This document shows, piece after piece, positions 42,426-54,070 of a stretch of 64,000 bases of DNA (position 1 is its first letter; each line of letters starts with the position of its first letter). The DNA comes from Megascapheus bottae (lineage: Eukaryota; Chordata; Mammalia; Rodentia; Geomyidae). The position numbers and the translations under genes were made by a program. The DNA lies in assembly GCA_024803745.1 (NCBI GenBank), contig JANJXV010000025.1, positions 18,950,610 to 19,014,609 on the forward strand, in the 5' to 3' direction. The notes beneath the pieces were generated by a model that saw only the letters and a program-made list of their open reading frames with translations, made no database searches and was not told the DNA's origin.

Positions 42426-42947
42426 AGTTTGGCAACTATTAAAGTGAACATTAAGTTTATTTAAAAATGAAAGCAAAGCTGTAAAAGGAAAGTAGAGAAC
42501 TCTACTCCATTTTGACAGGATGCTCAAAGAGGAGTCCAGAGGAATCCTCCCCCAGCATCTCCTCCCAGCTGTGGGCTCATTGCACCGATGACCCGGCTCT
42601 TCTCATTGGTTGAGCAGTCACTCAGAGCATTATGGGAAGAATAAGTATTTGAGTGGGAACTTACAAGACTATGGGAAGAAGCAGCAATTGAGCTGGAGCC
42701 TGAGGCACTAGGAGAACAAGAAGCGCCATGTTGGGGCACATGGTATTTGCCACATGTTGTGTCTGCTACTTTAAATCCCTGTGTTTCTAACAGTTTCCTT
42801 TTCTCACTCTCATGGAAAATACCCAAGAACAGTTTTAAAGGAGAAAGGTGTACTCTGGCTCATGGTTTCAGTCCATGGTTGACTGGCCCCATGGTTTCTG
42901 TTTGGGATGGAAAAGAACATCACAGCAGATGAAGTGAAACAATGAGA
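42426..42947. other. Unassigned, with 100-codon antisense frame
   Basis: GC-balanced block. On the minus strand a Ser-rich frame runs 42826 to 42524 (starts MGIFHESEKRKLLETQGFKV) without a known family, splice context or poly(A) signal. The part after 42840 ('ggctcatggtttcagtccat') looks like a common old rodent repeat that I cannot name. Most likely repeat-derived, not a gene. Confidence 0.35.
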
Positions 42948-43170
42948 AGCCAGATGCTGGTGGGCCACACCAGCTACTCAGAAGACTCAGTTTGAGGATC
43001 ACAGCTTAAAGCCAGCTCAGGCAGAAAGGTCCCTGAAACTCTTAGCTTCAATTACCCACCAAAAAGCCAAAACTAGAAGCATGGCTCAAGTGGAAGTGCT
43101 ACCCTTGAGCAAACAAAGCTAAGCAAGACTTGAGGCCCTGAATTCAAGCCCCAGGATTGGCACAAAAAAG
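42948..43170 (+). repeat. 7SL-Geo SINE with head deletion
   Basis: Sense; the head jumps from 'gtgggccacac' to 'cagctactcagaagactcag', losing the 'gcctgtaatc' box. Confidence 0.8.
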
Positions 43171-44424
43171 AAAAAGAAAATATATCTCATGATCTTAGCA
43201 ACCACTACTGCTGTTTACTTAAAGACATTATTTCATTAAGGATTGTAAGGCAGTGATTTTAGAATTCTGACTTTCTTTTAGCTTTGAAGAACTTTTCCTT
43301 AGTGTACTTTTGGCATGCATATAAAAATTTTTAAGGAAAAGTAGGATAAATGCTTGATTCTTTTGCATGTCAATTTTCAGATTACTTTATCAGTTTTATC
43401 AGTAGGTTTTTGAATGAAGGAGAAATTTTAAGAAGGTGTAATTTTTATATTTATAGTATTTCAAGCCATTGCAATTATTTTTACCCCTTTCAAGTGTTCC
43501 TTGAATAGTATTTTATAATTTATAATGCACTAGACATATATTAGCCATGGAACCTCACAGGTAATCCTGTGAAGTCTGTTTATAAGTTAGAAATGACATG
43601 GAGCTACAACTTGATGTATATTGTTCTTACATTACAGACAACAATGACGACTAAATTATTTTCTTACCTGAGATTGAGATTTAATGGCAGACATCTTTTA
43701 TCAGTGGGAAGATGATATTAAGCAATATCCACTTTGAAAGACATTCCTTGTAGCAAATACTATGGAGAATAATGCTATTCTGATAATCCTGTAACTTAGT
43801 AACTTTGTTTGTGAAGCATTTCAATTTTGATTACTCTGTTTTCGAGCTATTGCTCAGATGTGTGTGGTTTTTATGGTCTGTCGGTGTCTGGGGATCTGGT
43901 ATTACATACTGCCTAGTGTTTTTAATTCAGAACTTCTTCCTAAAGAAACCTCCGTCTCTTATATTCCAACCCTAGCTTTAATAGCATAAGCTATTTCTCT
44001 CTTATATGGCTTTGTGGGCATAGTAATAAAATAAATACCACAAAATCACTGATGAGATGAAAATTGAGCTCCCTGCTTCTGTGCAGCCATGTAGGTAAAA
44101 CAGTAATTGGCTCTGATAATAACTTTTGTTCTTACAAACCAAAGTCTAAATGAGAGTCACATTTGATATATCTGCTTGTAATTACTATCAAGAGAAGAGA
44201 AAACAAAGTTTAGATTGTTCAGTTTCTCCAGATAAATGAAATAGATGGCTGTCTTTCCTTGTCCAATGTGTGAAAATTTTCTGGAATTATTTCTGATATT
44301 TATCGTACTGCTGGTTAAAAAAAAGATCATCTCCCATTGGATGCTTTTCTGCTTAATGAAATAACCAATTTCCTTTGGGGTTTTTAAACCTATAATTGTT
44401 TTTTTCCTTAAAAAATACTTTTAT
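43171..44424. other. IQCH intron 4, repeat-poor
   Basis: About 1.25 kb with no SINE or L1. AT-rich, no exon found. Confidence 0.45.
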
Positions 44425-44530
44425 TGTAGTGGCTCTGTGGCTCAAGTGTTAGAGCACTAGCCTTGAGCTGAAGGGCTCAGGGACAGTGCCCAGGACCAGA
44501 GTTCAAGTCCCAAGATCGACACAAAAAAAG
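44425..44530 (+). repeat. Geo right half, headless
   Basis: Starts exactly at the right monomer ('gtggctctgtggctcaagtg') and ends with an A tail, with target-like 'aaaatacttttattg' before (44411) and 'aaaataccttta' after (44538). It may be an independent insertion of the right monomer alone. Confidence 0.8.
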
Positions 44531-44552
44531 TTTTTTAAAAAATACCTTTATT

Positions 44553-44790
44553 GCCTGGCCTGTATGGCTCAGGCCTGTGATCCTAGCTACTTAAGAAGCT
44601 GAGATCTGAGGATTATGGCTCAAGACCAGAAGGGCAGAAAAGTCTGTCAGACTCTTTATTACCAATTAACCACCAAAAGCTAGAAGTAGAGCTGTAGCCC
44701 AAGTGGTAGAGCATCAGGCTTGAGAAAAAAAAAAACAAAACCTAAAGGATAGTACCCAGGTCCTGAGTTCAAGCCCTAGTACCAGCACAT
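44553..44790 (+). repeat. 7SL-Geo SINE
   Basis: Sense full-length copy directly after the headless copy ('gtatggctcaggcctgtgat' to 'gttcaagccctagtaccagc'). Confidence 0.85.
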
Positions 44791-45903
44791 GTACACAAAA
44801 ATATCTTTATTGCCAGACCTGATAATACAGGATATTCTTGCAGGTATTTTCTTAATATCCTTGCTAATGGCTTTCTAGCTTATAAGACAAATTTAGATTC
44901 TGAATCTATTTGGTGGTGACTGTCAGTGAAGACATTTCATGTGCTAATGCTGTCTAAATGTAAGTGCTTTTGGGTAGTTTTCTATGCCAGCATTAAACCC
45001 ACAGGTTATGTAAATACTCTGCCATTGCACTACACCACGAATGAGCCCAATATATTCTCAAAGAGAAGTTAAACTACACGCATTATATATTATTATTTTG
45101 ATATACATATGTATATATTAGGATGTTAGTAATTAGCAAATATGTGAATAGGATGTGAATACTTTTTAAGGAGTTTTCTCATTGTCTGAGATATGTCAGC
45201 CATAAAGAATCAATATTGCTACCTATTGTTTCTGTTTGATTTCTATTGATGGGCTGATCTACTTGCAGAATAAATGTGCCAGTGTCACAGAAAGGTAAAA
45301 ATTGGCAGAAAGCAACCCAATTTGAATACCAGTTCTAACAATGATTCTGCTTTGAATCATTTCCTCCCTGTACCAGATCACCAAGTCACTGATCCCTGAA
45401 TTACAAAGTTCTAACAAAGCTGATCTATGATAAATGAAGCTATTACCATCAACATGATTCAGAATACGCATTAAAGAAATCCCTAATTAAAGAAACCACA
45501 TCCAGTCAATATAATACATATTAACAATTTCCTGATCCTTGGTAGAACAGAAATTATACTGCGAGTTTAATTAAGAAGGAAAAAAATATGTTCAGGTATT
45601 CATTTCAATAAAAAGAGGCACTCCACTTCCCTGCAAAAGGGGCTGAAATAGTGCTATCTGTAAGTGTGGTTCAGCCTCCATAAGAAACCCTTAGTAAGTA
45701 GGAACTACATTACCTCTAACTCATTGTAGGTTCCTCAAGGAGAATGTTACCAGACTCGTTTTGTTTGCAACTTGTGTCCCTTCCTTTCTTCTTAGCTGAA
45801 GAAAGATGACAGTTGAGAGCAGGTATTTGGGGATTCAGTTATTAAAACACTATTTAAAAATAGAAGGAAGAGCGACATAAGTCATGAAAGGTTGTATGTA
45901 CAT
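44791..45903. other. IQCH intron 4, repeat-poor
   Basis: About 1.1 kb with no recognised repeat or exon. Confidence 0.45.
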
Positions 45904-46110
45904 TCAGGAGCTGGTGGCTCATGTCTGTAATCTTAGCTGTTCAGCAGGCTGAGGATTTGTGATTCAAAACCAGCCTGGGCAGGAAAATCTATGAGACACT
46001 TATCTACAATTAGCCAACAAAAGTTAGAAGTAGATCTGTGGCTTAAGTAGTAGAGCACCAACCTTGAAGAACAATGCCCAGGCCCTCAGTTCAACCTGTA
46101 GTGTGTTGCA
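45904..46110 (+). repeat. 7SL-Geo SINE
   Basis: Sense copy ('gctggtggctcatgtctgta'); last SINE before exon 5. Confidence 0.82.
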
Positions 46111-46919
46111 CCCATGTGTTTGAAACACACAAAGCAGTCATACCAGTATATTTGTTTCTTTGTGTTAAACACTGAACTCACATAAATGAATTTTATTACA
46201 ACTAAATTAAAAAGCAGTCCATTTTTTCTGCATCTGTATTTCTTAGTCTGTATTTAAATAGGCGATAAAAGTATAGACCAATCTCCTAAGAAGAAAGATG
46301 CATTATATTCATAAATTGATACGTTGAATTGAAACTCCTCTGTAAAAAAAATAAATTAAAAATTACAAGTTATTTTTGAGGGCGTTTCCTTTATTTTTGT
46401 TTCTAAGAAGAATACAAATTATTTTTGCAGCTGGCATAATTCTCTACAAAGGAGTAAATAAATTTGTTATGATAAATATATCAGGTCCAGACTGAGATTT
46501 ACCTGTTAAATTTCCCTGAGAAGTGGCCACATTAACAGACCGAGGGAGCCCTCTACCTGTGTAGTTGGAGTATAGATTTCATAGACAAGGTCTTTGACCT
46601 GGAAAGCTAAAAAATAAGTGGAGATCAGGTATTATTCTTCTTTGCCGACCTTTGTTGGCTTCTAGGATTATTTTTGGGAAAATAAGTGATGCTTGAACAT
46701 TTATCTGTGGATGCAATAGGGTACATAGAGGAAAATTGACAGAAAGTTCCCTTTCTTAAAGAACTGATTAGTAGCCTAAAAGATCCAAATAAATTTTTTT
46801 TTCTAGTGAGAATTAAAAATCATTATTTTCAAAGAACTTTATGTTCTTATGAGGAGACAAAGGGTTAGAAAGCATTTCTGTTCCTCTGGCATGAAAGTTT
46901 CATCGTTTCTTTGTTTCAG
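46111..46919. other. Repeat-free upstream flank of exon 5
   Basis: No recognisable repeat in the 800 bp before exon 5. The segment 46495-46625 has mixed composition and could be conserved. Confidence 0.4.
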
Positions 46920-47036
46920 AGAAAGATAGGCTTGAATATGAAAATCATGAAGAATCCTGAAAACATCTACCACAGAGCTGCCGTGAATGCAAACTATGGA
47001 GTCAGTTTGCCACGTATTAACAAGAGAAAAGTCTGT
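46920..47036 (+). CDS. IQCH: IQCH exon 5
   Basis: A 117-nt exon (39 codons, phase 0 at both ends) that starts RKIGLNMKIMKNPENIYHRA and continues AVNANYGVSLPRINKRKVC. Acceptor TTGTTTCAG/AGA at 46919; donor TGT/GTAAGT at 47036, perfect consensus. It is rich in Lys and Arg. It joins exon 4 in frame, bringing the visible IQCH coding sequence to 170 codons. Later exons, including the IQ motif of the C-terminal part, are outside the window. Confidence 0.88.
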
Positions 47037-47280
47037 GTAAGTAATCAGTTGTTTAAATGAGGTCTTAATTTTTTTTTTCAGAATTAAAAGTCATTTCCTT
47101 AGTAGTAGAAGAGGGAATGTAGATTATAAGACTGTGATCCTTTGTCCTTGGAATTTTTTTTAATGAAATGGAGTGGTTTTCATTCTGTCTATAATTAGTA
47201 ATGGTGAAAAAAATGTAAACATTTTTTTTCAAAACTCTATTGGTAGCTCATTCAGATTTCTCTATTTTTGGTTGATAATT

Positions 47281-47510
47281 CTAAATCATCTAGAGCTGTA
47301 ATTTTTACAGAGAGGGAAATAATTTTACAGAGAAGAAACAAAAATGAGTGAGTAGAGGCATTTTAAATATTGTAGATCCTGAGATATAGAATATATTAAA
47401 ATAAATATGATACAGAATATATAAATAATCTAAGGCTACAATTTTTATAAAGGAAATAGCAACAAGAAAAAAGAATGAGTAGAGACATCTTAAATATTCT
47501 GTATCTTGGT
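47281..47510 (+). repeat. Old 140-bp tandem duplication
   Basis: Units at about 47281-47382 and 47421-47510 share 'aatcatctagagctgtaatt' / 'aataatctaaggctacaatt', 'gagtagaggcattttaaata' / 'gagtagagacatcttaaata' and 'ttgtagatc' / 'ctgtatc'. Divergence near 20% by eye, so it is not recent. Confidence 0.75.
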
Positions 47511-50100
47511 TATAGGAGGTTAGAAAAACCCAAAGAAACAGCAGAATAGTGTATCCACCACTTTAAATGGTGGATACTAAATAATAAGCAAATGTTTAAG
47601 AATATTATTCTCAATTGGAAGGAAGCAGAGAGCAGTCTTTTATGTCAGGAAAATAATACGAGGGAAAGTAATCAAATATGGATTTGTGTGACCAGGATCT
47701 CAGGGTATTTAAGGGCTTTTGACACTGGCTTGTTGTTAAATGGTCCCGAAGCAAAGACTCTGTGCATTGTGAGGTTTTCTTCACAGCAGTGCTTCATTTA
47801 AAAGGAGAAATACTTTGAGATCATTTCAGCATTAAAATGATAAGCAAGGTGCAATCTATACATTTAAAAATACACTTATCATCTGTGGCATCTCTCAAAA
47901 GCATGTGTCTACTGTAATGAAATTAACACTAAAAGTCAAATGAGCTTTAGGATTAAATCTAAAGGCCATTTCTAACTTGCCTAATTATTTCAGATTGATC
48001 TTCCCAGTTTCTCCCGTAGAGAGTTTCACCTCCTTTATTCCATTCTTGTAACCTAAAAATATATTTTTCCTTATATGTGTTTTATATAATTCTAGCAGGT
48101 TTATAGTAGCAGTATTTTATCATAGCAATACATTCATAGCCTAAGAAATAGCCAGAAAGTTAGATCTTTTTATTCTTGCTGAAACTTTATTTAAAATGTC
48201 CATGTGAATAATGCGAGTGAGTTTTTATCTGTTTCCCATGAGCCCCAAAGCCTTTGAAATAAAAATATTTCTCTGGCTATATAGACAGAAGCAGATTTCT
48301 CTTTTGTTGTGATTGGTTTTCTCCTTGATTTAGAAATTAATATTGACTTAGCTGATACAGTGCCAGGGCTTTGCAGCCCTGGGCAACTGCTATATTTCCT
48401 GAAAACTTTTCTTGATGAGTATTGGAGTCTTTAAACACTTACCTCAAGAGGTAGTAAAAATCATGTTTGCTTATGATCAAGGTATGATTTAGAGTTAAGT
48501 AAGGAACTCAAAATTATACCCAAAATTCAGGGCAGAATCTTAGATTTGGTAGATAGATAAATAGGGATATCAATATCTACATATCTGTTTATCTATATAG
48601 AATATATATTTAAATAATTTCCAGATAGAATGAGTATTGTGGATATTGTACCCTGGTATTTTAAACAAAGAGGACTGAGTAGGTACTTTGCCATGTATGA
48701 CATATAGAAACATATCCATTTATCTTTATTATAATAAATACTTTTTGAAACAAATCAACTCACTAAAAATCCACACTGTATGCTTCATTTTATTTGTCCA
48801 ATTATCCATTCATTTATTTTTATGTTATTTTTATTTTAACATTAACAAAGTTTAGTTAAAAGCGAGGGGAAAATCATGAAAGAAAGTAGTGAGACTCTCT
48901 ATCTGGAGAGAGGCCCCAAGGAGGAGTCCCGACCTGAGCATAAAATATGAGTGTATTTTGCTCAGACTTCTTTCCCACCAATCATAGAGTTGGTTTTTAT
49001 CATTATTTGTTAATCCATACATGTGACAATAAGAGTGTTTTCATTTTGGATTTATGAAACGGAAGCCTCGTTAAACAAGTCCTTTGAGGCAAGTGTTGGG
49101 GTATTTGATTTTAAAACAATCTTGTAGAGCATTTGGAAGTAAATACAACTGTGATTTACCACTTACAAAAAATACTTTTGTAAAGCACTTATGTGGACTG
49201 AAGCAATGTGTCCAGTGTGGTGATATATAGTTAATTAGGAAAACAGCATTGAGGCAAATCGTCTTTTAAATGGTCTCTAAATGCTCAAAGGGGATTAGTG
49301 TTATCTGGCTGCCGAGGGCTAAGCATTTCCTCAGTTCTTAGGAAACTTGTCAAAAACCCTGTAAATAATCGTAGGCATTTTTAGCCTAGCAAATTCAGAT
49401 ACATATCCAAGAGACAGGGTGAGCTCTCTGATTCTGGTGGTATTTTCTCTATCTGATGATCAAGTTCATCACCCTGACCAGCAGCTGAGGGAGAGTTTGT
49501 GTATTGGTAACAAACATACTCCCTAGCCACTTCCAGCTCATACAGTGGTATTGACAATTTCTCAGAGTGTCATTTTATGTGACTCTGCTAGATAAGATCA
49601 ATTCATAAGAAGCCATGAAAGTAAAATTCACTAATGATTTTCTAAATATCTTAAATCTGTCCATTTAAAAAACCCAAATGACCTTCTAACATGCTTGCAG
49701 GCATGAGGAGACAAGCAAAAATTCAGGTGCAGTTAACAATTAGCAATTGAGTTCCACTTAAGATTTCCCAATGCAGAAATTCTAAGAGATCTACAGAAAA
49801 TTTGACTTTGATTTACTATTATTATTTTTAATAAAAAAGCATTTCTTAAAAGGCTTGAAACATAGAAATTGTTCACATGAATTTAAAAAGAAAGATTATG
49901 AATGCATAACAAAATAGCCAAAGAAAACATTGCTTGAACCGCTGCACAAATAACTCTGCTTCTGTTATGACCTAGAAAAGAATCATAAAAACATTTTTCT
50001 TTGTGGCATGATCTGAGTTACTGTAGAATTATACCATTCTTTGGTCCCACTTTCCAAGTAAATAAATAAATATATAATGCAATGTAAACTTAGAATCTTT
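47511..50100. other. IQCH intron 5, repeat-poor
   Basis: 2.6 kb without a single recognised SINE, L1 or LTR, in a window that otherwise has one SINE per 800 bp. AT-rich and unassigned. No exon found. Confidence 0.5.
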
Positions 50101-51690
50101 TATTTATTCATGAGGTTGAATTTAATACTATGATGATTTCTAGGTTTTATGAGTCATACGTTATGGCACTGTTTTTCACTAACTTAGCTGGGTAGCAAGC
50201 ACACTTCACAAATCACGCTTTCCTTCTTTACTCTTTCACTTGGGGTGTAACATACTAATCCTTCTCACAGAAAGCACTATTATTTCTCAGATGCTGGAGT
50301 AATGGGAAAGGAAGCAATTGTGTTAATGTCAAATGATTAGAAGAAGCACCAGAAGTAAAGAGAAGGGTGGGGGGAGGGGAGAGACGTCTTCAAAACATGA
50401 TTGTGTTTTAAGCCCATGCATATGGCCACAATTACAGTCACAACATAATTTGGCAACGGGAGCAGAATTAGATTTAAACAAATTGATGTTACACTGCAGT
50501 AATTCAGAATGAGCTTGTTGCATTTATAAACCATAACAAGAAGCAGAGTGAATTAATAAAGCCTCTTGTCACTAAAAATAAAAAAGGGAATAATTGCTGA
50601 GATGGAGTTAACTTAACAGATGACTCTAGTCAGCATCCTCTAGCTGTGGGAAAAGTGAAGGTCACTCTCCCTCCCCCATCTCAGATGACAAAGAGGGAAC
50701 ACTGTGTTGGTAAACAAATTAATCTTTTGAAAGGTCGCCATTTGTTTTAAGTTTTTATCCAGTCCTTGTCATCTGGAATCCGAGATTGACTGTCATCTCA
50801 CTAGGCAGGGGTGCAATGGAGGCAGACAAAGCTGCTTCTGTACATATCAGCATTCCTTGACAAAACTCAGGGCCTGATTGGGATGCTATGGGCTGCTGGT
50901 TTACAGCTGTCTCCGGACAGGAACGGGAGGCCCACCCTTGAATTCCAATAAGATAGGCCTGCATATTCCGCCTGCTGTAAGCTGGCCCTCTGCCCACAAG
51001 TAAAATGTATTGTAGTTCAAGCCAGCAATTATCTCTGTTACTTCCTTCTGTGCTGCTTCTGTTCCCTTTTTCCAAAAACAGATGTGGGTATTCACCCAAG
51101 TTCTGTGTCTATTCTTTCGCACACCTGCCGGGGCAGGATTTTGACAGAGGTAGAGTTGGAGAGAGGCAGCAGACAACGATCAGATGTAATTTCCTGGAGT
51201 GCTCTTTCAAAAGAAAATGTTGATTTTTTTTTTTCCTCCTCAGGAAATGTGGAGTCAGCATCTTGGTTCCCTCCCCCTTTTCCCAGGAGCATTTGGTAAA
51301 TTAAATTAGTTGAACAAAAGGAAATAGCTTTAAAGACATTCTGAAATGCCACATCCTATTTATGACACATAGTCATTATCCAAGGTCTGAGATGGCACAC
51401 AGCACCCCTGCATCTATCCAGCCCAGCCAGCCTTCTCTGCTTTTGTCCAGGGAGTTTTTGAAAGCACAATGGCTCTACAGAACCTTCCAGATTCATGGCC
51501 CCTAAAATGTATTCTATCATGGTATCTGGGTGGTGGTGGATGAGGAGGGGGATGAGGGGAGCAGATGTATTGCTCTTGTATATTGTAGCTGAAGAAAAGG
51601 ACTTGACATTGGCCACTGTATGGAGCGCTCACAAAAGCCCTCTGCTCCAAGAGTGAGAAGACATTGAAAACATCTCTTCATTAATATTCA
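50101..51690. promoter_or_regulatory. Candidate conserved non-coding cluster
   Basis: 1.6 kb free of repeats, with locally higher GC and low stop density in several frames on both strands. Contains homeodomain-type ATTA sites ('taaattaaattag' at 51297) and E-box-like CAGATG motifs (50618, 51079). No splice-bounded frame continues IQCH. Assignment as regulatory is inference from repeat exclusion and composition only. Confidence 0.35.
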
Positions 51691-51700
51691 TCATCTAGTT

Positions 51701-51850
51701 GTCACCAGACACCAGTGGCTCACACTTGTAATCCTTGCTATTCAGGAGGCTGAGAGCTGAGGTTCTCTCCAGTTAGCTAGTAAAAACCCAGAATGGGGCT
51801 GTGGCATAAGTGATGGAGTGCTAGTCTTGAGCAAAAAGACTGGTCAAGCC
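51701..51850 (+). repeat. 7SL-Geo SINE with internal deletion
   Basis: Sense copy ('gtggctcacacttgtaatcc', 'ggggctgtggcataagtgat') whose right end runs into unrelated pyrimidine-rich sequence. It marks the end of the repeat-poor interval. Confidence 0.8.
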
Positions 51851-52236
51851 CTTGCAATGGCCTCTGTCCTTCCCTGTCCTCCTCCCCCACCCTAATTTAG
51901 GTGCAATATGTTTTCTAACTTCTTTCAAGCATTATGGTTCTTGAGCTTTTGGGCTAAAATCCCATGTGCATTCCTAAAGCAACCCTATGTTGAATTCGAA
52001 GCATGTTTCTGTACTTTGTTTGGTGATGCTGTATCACTCTGCCTGAATAGAACTCTAACCAGATGGAAGACATGTTAACATAAGCCTCCATTCCATAGGT
52101 AAAATATCCTTAGGAGAGAGTGACTCATGGGTGGCATTAGAAACTTAAATGAGGCATGTAGCAAAGATTTGGGGGCAAAGATGTGCCCTGAAAAATATTA
52201 CATTGGTAATCATCATGTATTGTACTATTGTTTCCC

Positions 52237-52444
52237 TATTCTTGTGTTTGTGTTTGAACTCAGGGCACTGGTCTCTTAGCTTTTCTCACTCAATGCTGAT
52301 ACTTTAATCACCCAAGCCACACCTCTTCTTGAGACTTTTGCTGGTTAATTGAGGATAAGAGATTCACAGACTTTCTTGCCCATACTAAGTTTGAACCAGT
52401 TTCTTGAGTAGCTACTATTACAAGCATAAACCACTGGTACTTGG
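52237..52444 (-). repeat. 7SL-Geo SINE, degraded
   Basis: Antisense ('gtgtttgaactcagggcact', 'tgctggttaattgaggataa'). Confidence 0.7.
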
Positions 52445-52495
52445 TTAGAATTTATAATCATATTCTGTCAAATTTTATATATAAAAAATAAAAGG

Positions 52496-52703
52496 GGCCA
52501 AGAATTTGGCTTAGTGGTAGAACGTTTGCCTAGCATGCACAAAGACCCAAATTGGATTCCTCAGTAACACATACATTAGAAAAAAACCAGAAGTGGTGCT
52601 GTGGCTCAAGTGGTAGAGCTCTAGTCTTGAGAAAACTCAAGGACAGTGCTCAAGCCCCAAGCCCAAGCCTAGGACTGGCAAACAAACAAATAAATAAATA
52701 AAA
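52496..52703 (+). repeat. IDL-Geo SINE
   Basis: Sense full dimer with an (AAAT)n tail; first of a cluster of three sense SINEs. Confidence 0.88.
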
Positions 52704-52707
52704 ATAG

Positions 52708-52955
52708 AAGCAGCTGGGAATGGTGGTTCACACCTGTAATCTTAGCTACTGAGGAGGCTGAGATCTGAAGATCATGGTTCAAAGCCAGCCTGGGCCCTAA
52801 AGTCTGTGAGACTCTTACCTCCAATTAACCATCAGAAAACCAGAAGTAGCCCTGTGGCTCAAGGGATAGGGTGGTAGCCTTGAGCTGAATAGCTCAGGGA
52901 CAATGCCCAGGCCCAGAATTCAAGTCCCACAACTGACAAAAAAAAAAAAATAGAT
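52708..52955 (+). repeat. 7SL-Geo SINE (reference copy)
   Basis: Good example of the second family, about 240 bp. The left part matches 7SL RNA and early B1/Alu forms ('cacctgtaatcttagctact', 'gaggaggctgagatctgaag'). The middle has GGTTCAAAGCC (a Pol III B-box match) and 'acctccaattaaccatcaga'. The right part is homologous to the Geo half of IDL-Geo ('gtggctcaag', 'gtagccttgagctgaatagc', 'ccaggcccagaattcaag'), then an A tail. '7SL-Geo' is a working label of mine, not a published name I can vouch for. Confidence 0.88.
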
Positions 52956-52964
52956 CAGCCAGGC

Positions 52965-53190
52965 ACTGGTGGCTTACAACTGTAATCCTAGCTATTTAGG
53001 AGGCTGAGATCTAAGGACTGTGGTTCAAAGCCAGCCCAGGCAGGAAACACTGTGAGACTCTTGTCTTGTATAAACTACTCAAAAAGCCAGAAGTGGGTGC
53101 TATGTCTCAAGTCGTAGAGCACTCACCTTGAGCAAAAGAAGCTCAGAAACAGTGCCCAAGCCCAGTGTTCAAGTCCCAGGACTGGCAAAA
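52965..53190 (+). repeat. 7SL-Geo SINE
   Basis: Sense copy directly after the last one ('gccaggcactggtggcttac' to 'caagtcccaggactggc'). Confidence 0.88.
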
Positions 53191-53832
53191 AGAGAGATCG
53201 AGATAAAAAGAAGCACAGATAGCATTATTTCACACAAGCATACAAAAGATCTATCAAAGAAAGATCTTAGAAATGGCTGTATTTAGCATGTAAAAAAAAA
53301 TCACTGTTTCTTAGTTGATGGCACAGAAAACATACCAAAATGTGGCTATATGTGGACTGCCAAAAATCCTAGATTTTTATAATTGTTCTGTTATACAACA
53401 AAATAGAAGTTTCATGTCTTTAACTATTTACTGTTGCTTTCACCAGGAAGAAAAGTGACCAGCCACAAAAGCACTAGTGCTTGCAATATTATAGTAAGTC
53501 TTCCATTTAAAATGAAGCAAAAAAAAAAAAAACCCACTATGGCAGGTTGCACAGTATCATTATCCACAAGAGAAATGGGCCTAATAGAATTGTTTCTAAC
53601 ATGGCCCAGGTTAATTACCTACTAAGAGGTACTTGAGATGAGTAATACAATGGCTGTTTTCTTGCCTATTGTTCTTTAAACTGTACTTGAGTTCAAGTGT
53701 ACATTTCTAACCTTTAAAAAAAAAAAACCCAAACACCTCTGTAGCAGAATAGAAGTAAGTACCACAGATTAGAGTGATTCACCATACACTTTCTTTAAAA
53801 TGTAGCCTCTGAAACCAAATGTGTAATGCAAA
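53191..53832. other. IQCH intron 5, unassigned
   Basis: No recognised repeat except A runs at 53520 and 53718. No exon. Confidence 0.4.
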
Positions 53833-53849
53833 CCTAGAAGACATTTTTA

Positions 53850-53852
53850 CAT

Positions 53853-53883
<31 letters not shown>

Positions 53884-54070
53884 TTTGCCAGTCCTGGGCT
53901 TGAGCTCAGGGCCTGAGCACTATCCTTGGACTTTCTCAAGGCTAGAGCTCTACCACTTGAGCCTCAGCACCACTTCCGGCTTTTTTCTATGTATGTGGTA
54001 CCGAGGAATTGAACCCGGGTCTTCTTGCATGCTAGGCAAGCACTTTAACCACTAGGCCAAACTCCCGGCC
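53850..54070 (-). mobile_element. IDL-Geo SINE with (TTTA)n tail and target duplication
   Basis: Antisense, flanked by CCTAGAAGACATTTTTA (53833-53849) and CCTAGAAGATATTTTTA (54071-54087). The tail is (TTTA)9 on the plus strand. Confidence 0.92.

Noticed and set aside
50329..51650. Several overlapping frames of 60-114 codons on both strands
   Set aside because: Overlap in conflicting frames; better explained by low stop density in candidate non-coding conserved DNA.
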